Both the position numbers and the translations under genes were made by a program. Below are positions 55,169-64,000 of a stretch of DNA of 64,000 nt, piece after piece (the stretch's first letter is position 1; each line of letters begins with the position of its first letter). The notes below the pieces were generated by a model, which saw only the letters and a list, made by a program, of their open reading frames with translations, was not told the DNA's origin and made no database searches. Location: the NCBI GenBank assembly GCA_029945425.1, contig JAQSDV010000004.1:558436-622435 (forward strand), in the 5' to 3' direction. The DNA comes from a bacterium (GTDB lineage Bacteria > Pseudomonadota > Alphaproteobacteria > Micavibrionales > UBA2020).

Positions 55169-55413
55169 GATACGTGTTCCATATTGTCGGAATCGTTGTT
55201 ACGCAACGACGAAGGGCAAACTACTGATATTTTTAATTTTCGTCAACGTAATTTCTTGGTTACGGCATATGGGACATCATGCGGGGTAACACAATCGCAC
55301 GGCATCACGGGAGATAGTCGATTCGATTTCTAGGCTATGGACCGCCCTCGCACGAGCCTGCCATAGTTAGGCTTAATGGTAATAAAGTTACGGGGTTTGA
55401 TGTTGCAACGCAG

Positions 55414-55679
55414 TATAATAATGTTTTACCCCGTTAGTTGATAATAATAATCTTATGAAAAGAATAGCTTGCGGGTTTTTGTTGGCGGCGGTATAACCGC
55501 CTTGCTTAAAAGATGTTGAGTCTGGGGTTTCAATCCGCACACAACATATCTGTACTAAAAGCCCGCCATAAGCAAAAAAAATGGCTCAACACTGGATCTC
55601 TCGGCCTCATGAGAGGGTACTGTAAGAATAAGAAAAACAATAAAACTGGCCCCGCTGACGCAAGCGGGGCTTCGTTTTT
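55414..55679 (+). ncRNA. Candidate small RNA, about 255 nt
   Basis: TATAAT at 55414-55419 would give a start near 55426. Downstream are hairpin GGCGGT-ATA-ACCGCC (55487-55501), GTTGAG (55515-55520) complementary to CTCAAC (55585-55590), and CTCTC (55598-55602) with GAGAG (55611-55615), followed by a strong terminator ending near 55679. It does not match SRP, RNase P, tmRNA or 6S consensus stretches that I can recognise. The -35 box is poor. Alternatively it is a long leader or attenuator for the gene at 55833. Confidence 0.4.
55649..55679 (+). terminator. Rho-independent terminator
   Basis: GCCCCGCT (55649-55656) and AGCGGGGC (55663-55670) form a perfect stem with a 6-base loop, followed by TTCGTTTTT. 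It ends the candidate RNA or a leader 154 bases before the gene at 55833. Confidence 0.85.
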
Positions 55680-55832
55680 CTGGCGTACGTTTTCCCTGTA
55701 CGTCTCCCTCTTCCAATTTCCACAATAATATAGACCTCATATGCTGTCTGAGGTTTAGCTTTGCGACTGGCTTCCTTGTGCTGCACAATAACCTGACCCG
55801 CTATTCAAGGGCGGGGAGGTGAAGCCACGCAC

Positions 55833-58079
55833 ATGTCCCTGACCCTTTCCACCCATCCTGTTATCCGGCGTTTCCTGACGGCAAGCGTGCTATGCGCGCT
55901 GCTGGATGCGGGCGTGACCGAAATGCTGGCCGAGGCCGGCTGGCAGGTGCACATGGCGCGGCTGGCAGGTTTAGGCCTCGCGACGCTGGCGATGTATCTG
56001 GCGGGCCGCAGTTTCATCTTCACCGGCACCGGAGAATTAAAAACCGCCAAGGGGCAGCCTGTGCCGTTCGGCGCATTGGTGCTCGCGGGCGCAATACTGA
56101 ATCTGGCGCTCTTCGCGCGGTTGCTTCATGTGATGCCCTTGCCGCTTGATTCATTCGGCAGGATTGCGGCGCTGGCGATCGGCACGGCGGCGGGAACGGG
56201 TTGCGGCTGGTTTTTCATTAATATGCTGCTGCCGAACAGCGCACCGGTTTTGTCGCCCCTATCCCCGGCAAGCCCGCGACGGTTGCGCGAGGCATTGATC
56301 TGGGGGCTGTTCGCACTCCTTGCGCTCGGCACATCGAAGCTGACGGGGCATCTCGCCGGCATATACGCATATCCGAAACTGGAATTTCCCCTGAACCCCG
56401 CCGATCCCGATGCCTGGCTGCGGCTGACGCAGGTGAGACAATGGATGTCGGGGGGACTTTCCGGCGGTGATTTTTTCAGCCATGCGGTCCCGCGTACCAA
56501 TGCGCCCGTGGGCGGCATTTCAACGCCGTGGACGCGGCCGATGGATATCCTGCTGTCGTTGTTTTATGCGGCGACGCCATCCCGCCTTGGCATGGATGTA
56601 CGGTTGATGCTGGCAGCAGCATGGCTGCCCGTTACGCTTGGCTTTGCCACTTTCGCATTATTGGCCGCGGCGGCGCGGCGGCAATTTCACCATGTGCAGG
56701 TCATGGGCATCGCGGCGCTGCTGCTGCTGACCAGCGTTTATGATTACACATCGCCTGGCGATGCCGACCATCACGGATTGCTGGCGGCATTGTGGTGCGG
56801 TGTGCTGCTGGTATTGATGTCGGACAATATAACAAAATCAGCCGCGCTGGTGCTGGGCGTGTTACTGGGGGCAATGTTGTGGACCAGTCCCGAAGCGTTA
56901 ATCCTGTCGGGTGCGGTTTTCATTCTGCTGGGGCTGGATGCTGTTTTGCGCCCGCAACGCGCGGCAGTGCCGGCATTCACGGCGCTGGGTGCGGCAATGA
57001 CGCTGTCGGGTGCAGTCTTTGTTGAAATGCCTGTTGCCGAAATTCTAGAACGACCGTTGCTGGATACACTTTCTATCGTCCATGTCACATTGCTCTGGCT
57101 GACGGTTGCAGGCACAGCGGTGATGGCAGCCGTGTTTCGCGGTAATCTGGGTGCACCAGCCAGATTTTTTGCGGCATGTGTCCTTGGGGCTTTGACCTTG
57201 CTTGCACAATATATTGCCTTCCCGCGCTTTTACCTTGGCCCGATGGGCGACGCCGACCCTTATATTTTGCAGGGTTTTCTACCCATGGTGGCAGAGGCGA
57301 AGCCATTGCTGCGCAGCACGCCAGAATTCGCGTCGAAGGCGCTGATGATACCGGCACTGGCGATTTTCCTGATGGGCTTTGTGTTGGCGATGCCGAAAAT
57401 CCGCGCTGCACGGTTACGCAGAACCGTCATTCTGGGCGCTCTTATGCTGATGACACTTATCATGACGTTGCTGCAGGCACGCTGGGGATATTATCTGCAG
57501 CCTGTCGCGGCAACCGCCGTGGCCGCACTGCTGCCTGCGCTGGCGACAGCGGCGAAGGGTGACACCGGATCATGGCTGCGCGGTGCACCGCGTATTGCGC
57601 GCCCCTATGTCGTATTGGGGCTTGCCGTGCTGGCAACTTCAATGATGGTGCGCACCGTCAAGAGCGAGCCCGCACCCGGCGCGTGGTGCACGACCCAGCT
57701 GCGCCATGTCCTGCAAACGCAGCAACTGCAAAAGCACCTTGGCGAAAAACCGCTGACCATTTTTGTACCGGAGGATATCGGCGGCGAAATGCAGTTTTTC
57801 ACTCCCTATCGCATTATCGCGTCGAACTATCACCGCGAGCATACCGGCCTGCGCGATATGGCGCAGCTGCGCGACGCCAAATCCGCCGAAGACGCAAAAA
57901 AAGTGGTCGACGCCCGCGAGATCGACGCAATGCTTTATTGCCCCGCGGGACAGAAGGCAGGGAGTTTTCTGGCATCGCTCGGGCGTGACAAGCCGCCAAA
58001 CTGGTTGACGCCGGTCGAGGGTCTTGAGTTTTTTGACGTACCGGGCGCGAAGCCCGTGTTATTTACGGTCAAACGATGA
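55833..58079 (+). CDS. STT3-like membrane protein with GtrA-like N-terminal domain, 748 aa
   Basis: Residues 1-135 form a four-helix GtrA-like block with 'RLAGLGLATLAMYLAGRSFI' (about 41-60). After a linker comes a large multispanning domain starting 'NPADPDAWLRLTQVRQWMSG' (about 187-206), then 'FSHAVPRTNAPVGGISTPWT' and 'SPGDADHHGLLAALW' (about 308-322), with the soluble end 'GGEMQFFTPYRIIASNYHRE'. DPDxWxR and GDxDHH motifs place it near STT3/PglB-type or ArnT-like glycosyltransferases using lipid-linked sugars. ATG overlaps the next gene by 4 bases (58076-58079). Substrate unknown. Confidence 0.75.
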   Translation: MSLTLSTHPVIRRFLTASVLCALLDAGVTEMLAEAGWQVHMARLAGLGLATLAMYLAGRSFIFTGTGELKTAKGQPVPFGALVLAGAILNLALFARLLHVMPLPLDSFGRIAALAIGTAAGTGCGWFFINMLLPNSAPVLSPLSPASPRRLREALIWGLFALLALGTSKLTGHLAGIYAYPKLEFPLNPADPDAWLRLTQVRQWMSGGLSGGDFFSHAVPRTNAPVGGISTPWTRPMDILLSLFYAATPSRLGMDVRLMLAAAWLPVTLGFATFALLAAAARRQFHHVQVMGIAALLLLTSVYDYTSPGDADHHGLLAALWCGVLLVLMSDNITKSAALVLGVLLGAMLWTSPEALILSGAVFILLGLDAVLRPQRAAVPAFTALGAAMTLSGAVFVEMPVAEILERPLLDTLSIVHVTLLWLTVAGTAVMAAVFRGNLGAPARFFAACVLGALTLLAQYIAFPRFYLGPMGDADPYILQGFLPMVAEAKPLLRSTPEFASKALMIPALAIFLMGFVLAMPKIRAARLRRTVILGALMLMTLIMTLLQARWGYYLQPVAATAVAALLPALATAAKGDTGSWLRGAPRIARPYVVLGLAVLATSMMVRTVKSEPAPGAWCTTQLRHVLQTQQLQKHLGEKPLTIFVPEDIGGEMQFFTPYRIIASNYHREHTGLRDMAQLRDAKSAEDAKKVVDAREIDAMLYCPAGQKAGSFLASLGRDKPPNWLTPVEGLEFFDVPGAKPVLFTVKR

Positions 58080-59878
58080 GCGTGGCTAAGGTTTCAAAAA
58101 ACTGGCGCCGCGGCATATGGATTTCTTTTATCTTTGTTGTTTCTATTCCCCTGCTCATGCGTCTGGGGGATCTCGCCGCATGGCCTGCTCTGGGGGGGCC
58201 TCTGCATCCCTACAATCCGGATGTGTGGCTGCGCCTGTCGATGGTGCGCGACTGGTTGGCTGGCAGTGCTTTCTTTGGCCACGCAGTGCCCCAAACGAAT
58301 GCGCCAACGGGCGGCATTGAATCTCATTGGACGCGGCCCCTGGACTTTGTGCTGGCAGGACTCTATCAGCTGACGCCTTCGAAAAATGTTCCGGAACTCC
58401 GCTTGATGCTGGCAGCGGCATGGTACCCGTTTGTTTTATCTTTGGCGGCGGCGGGATTGATGGCGGCAGCGGCGCGCAAAATCTTCAGTCACAACCATGT
58501 TCTGGCATGTGTTTTCTTACTATTTCTGTGCAGTCCGTATATGGCTGATTACTTCAAGCCGGGCGACGCCGATCATCACGGGCTCATGAGCGTCCTGTGG
58601 TGCGGTGTGCTGGCGTTGTTGGTGCGCGATACCCTGCGTCCGATTCAGGCATCCGTTGCCGGTATACTGCTCGGATGCATTGTCTGGATAAGTCCTGAAG
58701 GCCTGATTATTTATGCCGCGACGCTTGGTGTGTTGGGGCTGGAAGCATTACGCGCCCCGCGCAACGACCGACACCGCTTTGCCACGCCCGCCATTGTCAC
58801 GATAGGCGCAGGGGTAATAGTGACAGCGGGGTTGTTTGTCGAGGTGCCTGCCGCAGAAATCCTGACACATATCAGATATGACGCGTTGTCGATTGTACAG
58901 GTGGCGGTTCTATGGTTTGCAGCAATGCTAACCTCCCTCACGATGTTTTTGTGGCGGGAGGTAAACACCGTGAAATTGCGCCTCGCAATCGCGGCTGCGG
59001 CTGGACTGTGCGGGGCCGTAGTGATCTACGCTTTTTATCCCAAGTTTTTCCTGGGCCCGATGGCCGAAGCCGATCCGTATGTTTTCACGGACTTCCTGCC
59101 GGCCGTCAGTGAGGCGAAACCTTTAATGGCGGGCCCGTTTTCTCATTATGCGCCCACGCTGCTGCAGCCGGTTCTCGCGACAATCCTGCTCGCTTCCGTT
59201 CTTTGGCGCCGCCGCGCCGCGCGGCGCTCACGGCCCCTTGTGATCCTGGGCGGTTTGCTGGTGGTGATGTTGCTGCTGGCCATGACGCAAACGCGCTGGG
59301 CTTACTATCTTGCACCTGTCGCTATTATTTTATGCGCCGGTCTGTTGCCCACCATCAGCATTCTCACAAGACGTTTCGCCTTTGCGCCGCGCCGGTGGCA
59401 GCCCTATCTGTGGATCGCGGTGATCGCGGCCTATATCGGCGGCACAATAGCGGCGACCATGAAAGTGCAGCAGGCGGGTAACGCGCCGGGAACCGGTTGC
59501 ATGAGCGAAGTGCGGTATGTGGTCCAGACCCGGCAATTGCAAAAGCTGTTGGGCAAGGAAAGTGACATTTTTTATACCTACGAAGATGTGGGCGGTGAAA
59601 TTATCTTTTTCACGCCCTATCGCATCATCGCATCAAATTACCACCGCGAAGCGTCGGGCCTGCGAGACCTGAGGGATATGCGGCAAGCACCGGATATTGA
59701 AACATTCCACGAACTGCTAAAAAAGCGCAAGGTCGATACGCTGCTGGTTTGCCCCGTCTACCATCCGCAATTTTTCAAGCCCGATGCCCCACTGCCCGCA
59801 TGGCTCCGGCCGGTCGATGGCCTGAAATTCTACAAACCTGATGGCAACAAGCCGCTGCTGCTGCGCGTGACGCCTTAA
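58076..59878 (+). CDS. STT3-like membrane protein, 600 aa, paralogue of the preceding gene
   Basis: Starts at ATG 58076 overlapping the previous stop (ATGA). Same order of motifs without the GtrA-like block: 'NPDVWLRLSMVRDWLAGS' (about 43-60), 'FFGHAVPQTNAPTGGIESHW' (about 61-80), 'KPGDADHHGLMSVLW' (about 161-175) and C-terminal 'GGEIIFFTPYRIIASNYHRE'. Roughly twelve membrane spans. Likely a partner or alternative enzyme of the upstream protein in envelope glycan or lipid modification. Its stop overlaps the convergent guaC by 4 bases. Confidence 0.75.
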   Translation: MSVAKVSKNWRRGIWISFIFVVSIPLLMRLGDLAAWPALGGPLHPYNPDVWLRLSMVRDWLAGSAFFGHAVPQTNAPTGGIESHWTRPLDFVLAGLYQLTPSKNVPELRLMLAAAWYPFVLSLAAAGLMAAAARKIFSHNHVLACVFLLFLCSPYMADYFKPGDADHHGLMSVLWCGVLALLVRDTLRPIQASVAGILLGCIVWISPEGLIIYAATLGVLGLEALRAPRNDRHRFATPAIVTIGAGVIVTAGLFVEVPAAEILTHIRYDALSIVQVAVLWFAAMLTSLTMFLWREVNTVKLRLAIAAAAGLCGAVVIYAFYPKFFLGPMAEADPYVFTDFLPAVSEAKPLMAGPFSHYAPTLLQPVLATILLASVLWRRRAARRSRPLVILGGLLVVMLLLAMTQTRWAYYLAPVAIILCAGLLPTISILTRRFAFAPRRWQPYLWIAVIAAYIGGTIAATMKVQQAGNAPGTGCMSEVRYVVQTRQLQKLLGKESDIFYTYEDVGGEIIFFTPYRIIASNYHREASGLRDLRDMRQAPDIETFHELLKKRKVDTLLVCPVYHPQFFKPDAPLPAWLRPVDGLKFYKPDGNKPLLLRVTP

Positions 59879-60891
59879 AGCGAATTCTTGACCACGAAGG
59901 TCGCGCGTTTCGAGAACTCCTTTAGCGTGGGTGCGCCGACATAGGTGCAGGCAGAACGCAAGCCGCCCAGAACGTCCTGAATCGTGCCCTTCACATCGCC
60001 TTTGTATTCCACCTTCACCACACGGCCTTCGGATGCGCGGTGCAGCGCGACCCCGCCAGCGTAGCGGTCCATCGCCACTTTCGACGACATGCCGTAATAT
60101 TCGACCATATTGTGGTCGGACTGTGCCAACTGCTTCAGCTGATCGTCGTTCATGCATTCGGTGTGGCCGGCGAACATGCCGCCCAGCATCACAAAATCCG
60201 CGCCCGCCGCGAAGGCCTTCGCAACGTCGCCCGGCATCTTGCAGCCGCCATCGGCGCAGATCAGGCCGGACAGGCCATGCGCCGCATCCGCGCATTCGAT
60301 GATCGCAGACAATTGCGGATAACCGATGCCGGTCATCGCGCGCGTCATGCAGGCGGAACCGGGACCGATGCCGACCTTCACGATATCCGCGCCGGCCAAA
60401 ATCAGCGCTTCAGTCATGTCGGGCGTCGCGACGTTGCCGGCCATGATAATTTTTTCAGGGTGATGTTTACGCACGGTTTGCACGAATTCGACGAAGTTTT
60501 CGGTATAGCCGTTTGCGACGTCGAGGCAGATTTTGTTGATCTTGTTGCCCTTCAACGCCTCCAGCACTGTGTCGATTTTTTTGATGTCGTCGATGCCGAA
60601 AGTAACGAAGGAAAAATCGCCCGAAATATTCGCCTTTTGCAGTTCATCCAGCGCGTAATGCTTGTGCAGCGACGTGAAAATGCTGTGCTCGGCAAGGGCG
60701 GCCGCCATTTTGATGGTGCCGACGGTGTCCATGTTGGCCGCGATAATCGGCACGCCGGTAATTTCGACCTTGGCATGCGGCAGCTTGAAAGTGCGCTTCA
60801 CTTCGACATCGCCGCGCGATTTAAGGCGCGAGCGTTTGGGACGGATCAGCACATCGTTGAAGTCAAGCTTGCGTTCGGTCTCGATTCTCAT
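59875..60891 (-). CDS. guaC: GMP reductase
   Basis: 338 residues, IMP dehydrogenase/GMP reductase family without CBS domains. The active-site loop '[20 protein letters not shown]' (about 175-194, catalytic Cys near 182) and '[20 protein letters not shown]' are diagnostic for GMP reductase rather than GuaB; N-terminal '[20 protein letters not shown]'. It reduces GMP to IMP with NADPH in purine salvage. The leader can form alternative pairings covering the ribosome site (60897-60955). Confidence 0.93.
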   Translation of the reverse strand: MRIETERKLDFNDVLIRPKRSRLKSRGDVEVKRTFKLPHAKVEITGVPIIAANMDTVGTIKMAAALAEHSIFTSLHKHYALDELQKANISGDFSFVTFGIDDIKKIDTVLEALKGNKINKICLDVANGYTENFVEFVQTVRKHHPEKIIMAGNVATPDMTEALILAGADIVKVGIGPGSACMTRAMTGIGYPQLSAIIECADAAHGLSGLICADGGCKMPGDVAKAFAAGADFVMLGGMFAGHTECMNDDQLKQLAQSDHNMVEYYGMSSKVAMDRYAGGVALHRASEGRVVKVEYKGDVKGTIQDVLGGLRSACTYVGAPTLKEFSKRATFVVKNSL

Positions 60892-60896
60892 CGGTT

Positions 60897-60955
60897 TTCT
60901 CCGGTTTTTTCAGACACAACAATACCGGCAAGGCTTTGATGCCGTTGCCGGAGAA
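60897..60955 (-). promoter_or_regulatory. Possible switch-like leader of guaC with sequestered ribosome site
   Basis: Reading the minus strand, TTCTCCGG (60955-60948) is an exact complement of CCGGAGAA (60904-60897), which includes the GGAG ribosome site a few bases before the ATG at 60891. The same first arm also contributes to another stem, CCGGCAA...TTGCCGG (60951-60945 with 60931-60925), having an inner GGC/GCC pair. The two structures compete for shared bases. No known riboswitch class is recognised. Confidence 0.45.
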
Positions 60956-61055
60956 TGAAACCGCGTTTTGTTTGGGGGTTTCGACTATTCTTAGTTTTTT
61001 TAGGCGGTATTGGCAAGCACTTTGTGCGCGATACGAAATCTATAAATAGAATCCG

Positions 61056-62366
61056 TTACTTGCCGATACAGAAATCGCGGAAGATTTTATCCAGAAGGTC
61101 TTCCACATGCACCCGTCCCGTAATTGCGCCAAGCGCGCGCAAAGCGAGTCGCAGATCTTCCGCCGCCAGTTCCGGCGCCGCCGTTGCAAGGCAGCGATCA
61201 AGCGCTGCAGCGGTATCGACCAAAGCGGCACGGTGGCGTTCACGCGTTAATACGGGACCCGGCTTGGACTTGAAGGAAAATTCGACAGCCGCGCCGATCT
61301 GTTTCAGCAGCGTATCGATGCCTTCGCCGGTTGCGGACGAAACCTGCAATTCAGGTATCTGCTTTTTCGCGACATCGGCTTTCGTGAAAACAACGACAGT
61401 ATTTTCATCGACCAGTTTCAACGTATCGGCGTCTTTTTCGGGCAACATGCCGTCGAACAGGGCGATTTTCAAATCGGCATCGCGCGCGGCGTTTTCGGCG
61501 CGGCGGATACCTTCGGCCTCGATCTTGTTTTCAGTTGCACGCAGTCCGGCTGTGTCGGCAAGGATAACCGGATAGCCACCCAGATCGAGATGCACCTCGA
61601 TCACGTCCCGCGTCGTGCCCGCCTCTTCCGAGACAATCGCCACATTGCGGCGGGCGAGTGCGTTCATCAGGCTGGATTTACCGGCATTCGGCGCGCCGAT
61701 GATAGCGATGCGGATACCATTACGCAGACGCTCGCCCCGCCGGTTGTCATCCAGATGTTCGCGGATATCGTTCCGCAATTTTTCGATCTGCGGTTTCTGC
61801 GCAAGCGTCAGCCCGCCGGGCAGATCATCTTCGGGGAATTCGATATCGGCTTCCTGATGCGCAAGTACGGTCGACAGTGTATCCGCCCATTTGCTGTACA
61901 ACTGGAACAACGCACCATGCGCCTGATCAATTGCCTGCATTTTTTGCATATCGGTTTCGGCATCGATCAGGTCGGCAATCGCTTCGGCCTCGGTCAGGTC
62001 CAGCTTGCTGTTCTGGAAGGCGCGTTTGGTGAATTCGCCGGGTTCGGCAGCGCGGCAGGCGGGTATTTGCGACAATGCACGCAATAACCCTTCGATCACC
62101 GCGCGGCCGCCATGCACGTTGAATTCGACCGTATCCTCGCCGGTGAAGCTGGCAGGCGCGGGGTAAACAAGCACCAGCGCGCGGAAGTCGAGCATCTTGC
62201 GCGTCAACGGGTCCGTCAGCGTCAGCACCATGCCCTGCCGCGGCGTGAAATTCTTTTTAGCCGTGAGCAGCTGGAAAGTTTCAATCGCCTTCGGCCCCGA
62301 TACGCGGATCACCGCGATTGCGGATCTATAGGAACCGGTCGAGAGGGCGAAGATCGTGTCGGTCAT
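61056..62366 (-). CDS. mnmE: tRNA modification GTPase MnmE
   Basis: 436 residues from ATG 62366, overlapping the ferredoxin-like gene's TGA; the frame is open further to 62492 but the domain starts here (MTDTIFALSTGSYRSAIAVI). N-terminal folate-binding-like domain, then GTPase motifs 'GAPNAGKSSLMNAL' (G1), 'DTAGLR' (G3) and 'FTKADV' (G4), ending with the C-terminal FCIGK signature (Cys). With MnmG it makes 5-substituted uridine at the tRNA wobble position. Confidence 0.96.
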   Translation of the reverse strand: MTDTIFALSTGSYRSAIAVIRVSGPKAIETFQLLTAKKNFTPRQGMVLTLTDPLTRKMLDFRALVLVYPAPASFTGEDTVEFNVHGGRAVIEGLLRALSQIPACRAAEPGEFTKRAFQNSKLDLTEAEAIADLIDAETDMQKMQAIDQAHGALFQLYSKWADTLSTVLAHQEADIEFPEDDLPGGLTLAQKPQIEKLRNDIREHLDDNRRGERLRNGIRIAIIGAPNAGKSSLMNALARRNVAIVSEEAGTTRDVIEVHLDLGGYPVILADTAGLRATENKIEAEGIRRAENAARDADLKIALFDGMLPEKDADTLKLVDENTVVVFTKADVAKKQIPELQVSSATGEGIDTLLKQIGAAVEFSFKSKPGPVLTRERHRAALVDTAAALDRCLATAAPELAAEDLRLALRALGAITGRVHVEDLLDKIFRDFCIGK

Positions 62367-62719
62367 TTTTGCCGGTCGGCGCGGGGTTCTTTTTGGTCGG
62401 CTGTCAGCAGCAATCTTTCGACCGGCTTGCCGTTCTTCACATGGCTTTCGATGATTTCCTCGACATCCTCGCGGCTGGCATAAGTGTACCAAATGCCTTC
62501 GGGATAAATGACCATCGTGGGGCCAAGCTCGCAGCGGTCAAGGCAGCCTGCGCCGTTGACGCGGACGCCTTCGATACCCAGTTCCTTGACGCGGGCCTTC
62601 AGATAGTTGCGCAATGGCTCCGCCCCGCGCGCCTTGCAGCTGCCGCGCGGGCTATCCGGCGGACGTTCGTTAGTACAGCAAAAGATATGCTGGCGGAAAA
62701 ACAATTCGTCATTGCTCAT
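62363..62719 (-). CDS. Thioredoxin-like [2Fe-2S] ferredoxin domain protein
   Basis: 118 residues from ATG 62719 (MSNDELFFRQHIFCC), with six residues more possible upstream. Cysteines at about 14/15, 28, 59 and 63 ('GAGCLDRCELGP') fit a thioredoxin-like [2Fe-2S] ferredoxin; 'YPEGIWYTYASREDVEEII' follows, a frequent segment in this family. An electron-transfer or cluster-binding role is likely. Coupled to mnmE through ATGA. Confidence 0.9.
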   Translation of the reverse strand: MSNDELFFRQHIFCCTNERPPDSPRGSCKARGAEPLRNYLKARVKELGIEGVRVNGAGCLDRCELGPTMVIYPEGIWYTYASREDVEEIIESHVKNGKPVERLLLTADQKEPRADRQK

Positions 62720-62771
62720 GTGCAAACCTCGTTCTAGGCTTAACTTAAGTTAAAGGAAAGACAGCGGCAAT

Positions 62772-64000
<1,229 letters not shown>

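Larger units (their letters stand above)
55169..55832. other. 664-base region without a supported protein gene
   Basis: Between rpmJ and a membrane protein gene. It holds a TATAAT (55414-55419), a string of hairpins and a strong terminator (55649-55679). Open frames within it (for example 55513-55728) span the terminator, have no ribosome site and no recognisable product. The section 55169-55400 shows no clear feature. Confidence 0.6.

Noticed and set aside
55513..55728. 71-codon frame
   Set aside because: It runs through a strong terminator and has no ribosome site.

Overview
The window looks like a GC-rich alphaproteobacterial chromosome. Supporting signs are the dnaN-recF-gyrB block, an alphaproteobacterial DUF3126-type small protein, a cysteine-free long L36, a GTA-style head-tail cassette, and predominantly -GC-ending codons. 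The large number of ankyrin-repeat genes suggests a host-associated or predatory lineage (for example Micavibrio-like), but that placement is inference. I saw no tRNA, rRNA, CRISPR array, transposase or integrase.

Layout. (1) 1-8.4 kb: three long ankyrin-repeat genes, two tandem paralogous minus-strand genes, and two small secreted proteins. (2) 8.6-27.9 kb: a phage morphogenesis and lysis cassette ordered small terminase-like protein, large terminase, portal, prohead protease, HK97 capsid, decoration-like protein, head-tail connectors, DUF3168, major tail protein, tail chaperone, a 98-residue remnant or minimal tape measure, tail proteins, NlpC/P60 peptidase, a 1345-residue tail hub, fibre, muramidase-like protein, holin-like protein, and an overlapping Rz/Rz1 spanin pair. 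It has no integrase, repressor or replication gene and carries three minus-strand host-like genes, so it resembles a gene transfer agent or domesticated/defective siphovirus rather than a complete prophage. (3) 28-39.2 kb: ankyrin genes again, including a five-gene minus-strand cluster, with an M48 protease, a TetR regulator and hypothetical proteins. (4) 39.4-42.2 kb: DUF3126 protein, an anchored propeller-like protein, thymidine kinase, and a gene apparently broken by a frameshift. (5) 42.2-48.2 kb, minus strand: dnaN, recF, a DMT-type transporter and gyrB. (6) 48.3-55.2 kb, minus strand: rpmJ, mreB, mreC, mreD, mrdA, rodA and an N-formylglutamate amidohydrolase-like gene, i.e. the rod-shape elongation cluster. 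(7) 55.2-64 kb: a probable non-coding RNA locus, two tandem STT3-like membrane proteins (the first with a GtrA-like N-terminus), guaC with a possible switch-like leader, mnmE, a [2Fe-2S] ferredoxin-like protein, and the start of a DUF255 thioredoxin-domain protein that runs off the end.

The most interesting points are the ankyrin family (eleven genes, a shared C-terminal module in three neighbours, recurrent Lys/Pro-rich tails), the mini tape measure and internal terminators in the phage-like cassette, the mutually exclusive pairing upstream of guaC, and the orphan RNA candidate at 55.4-55.7 kb.
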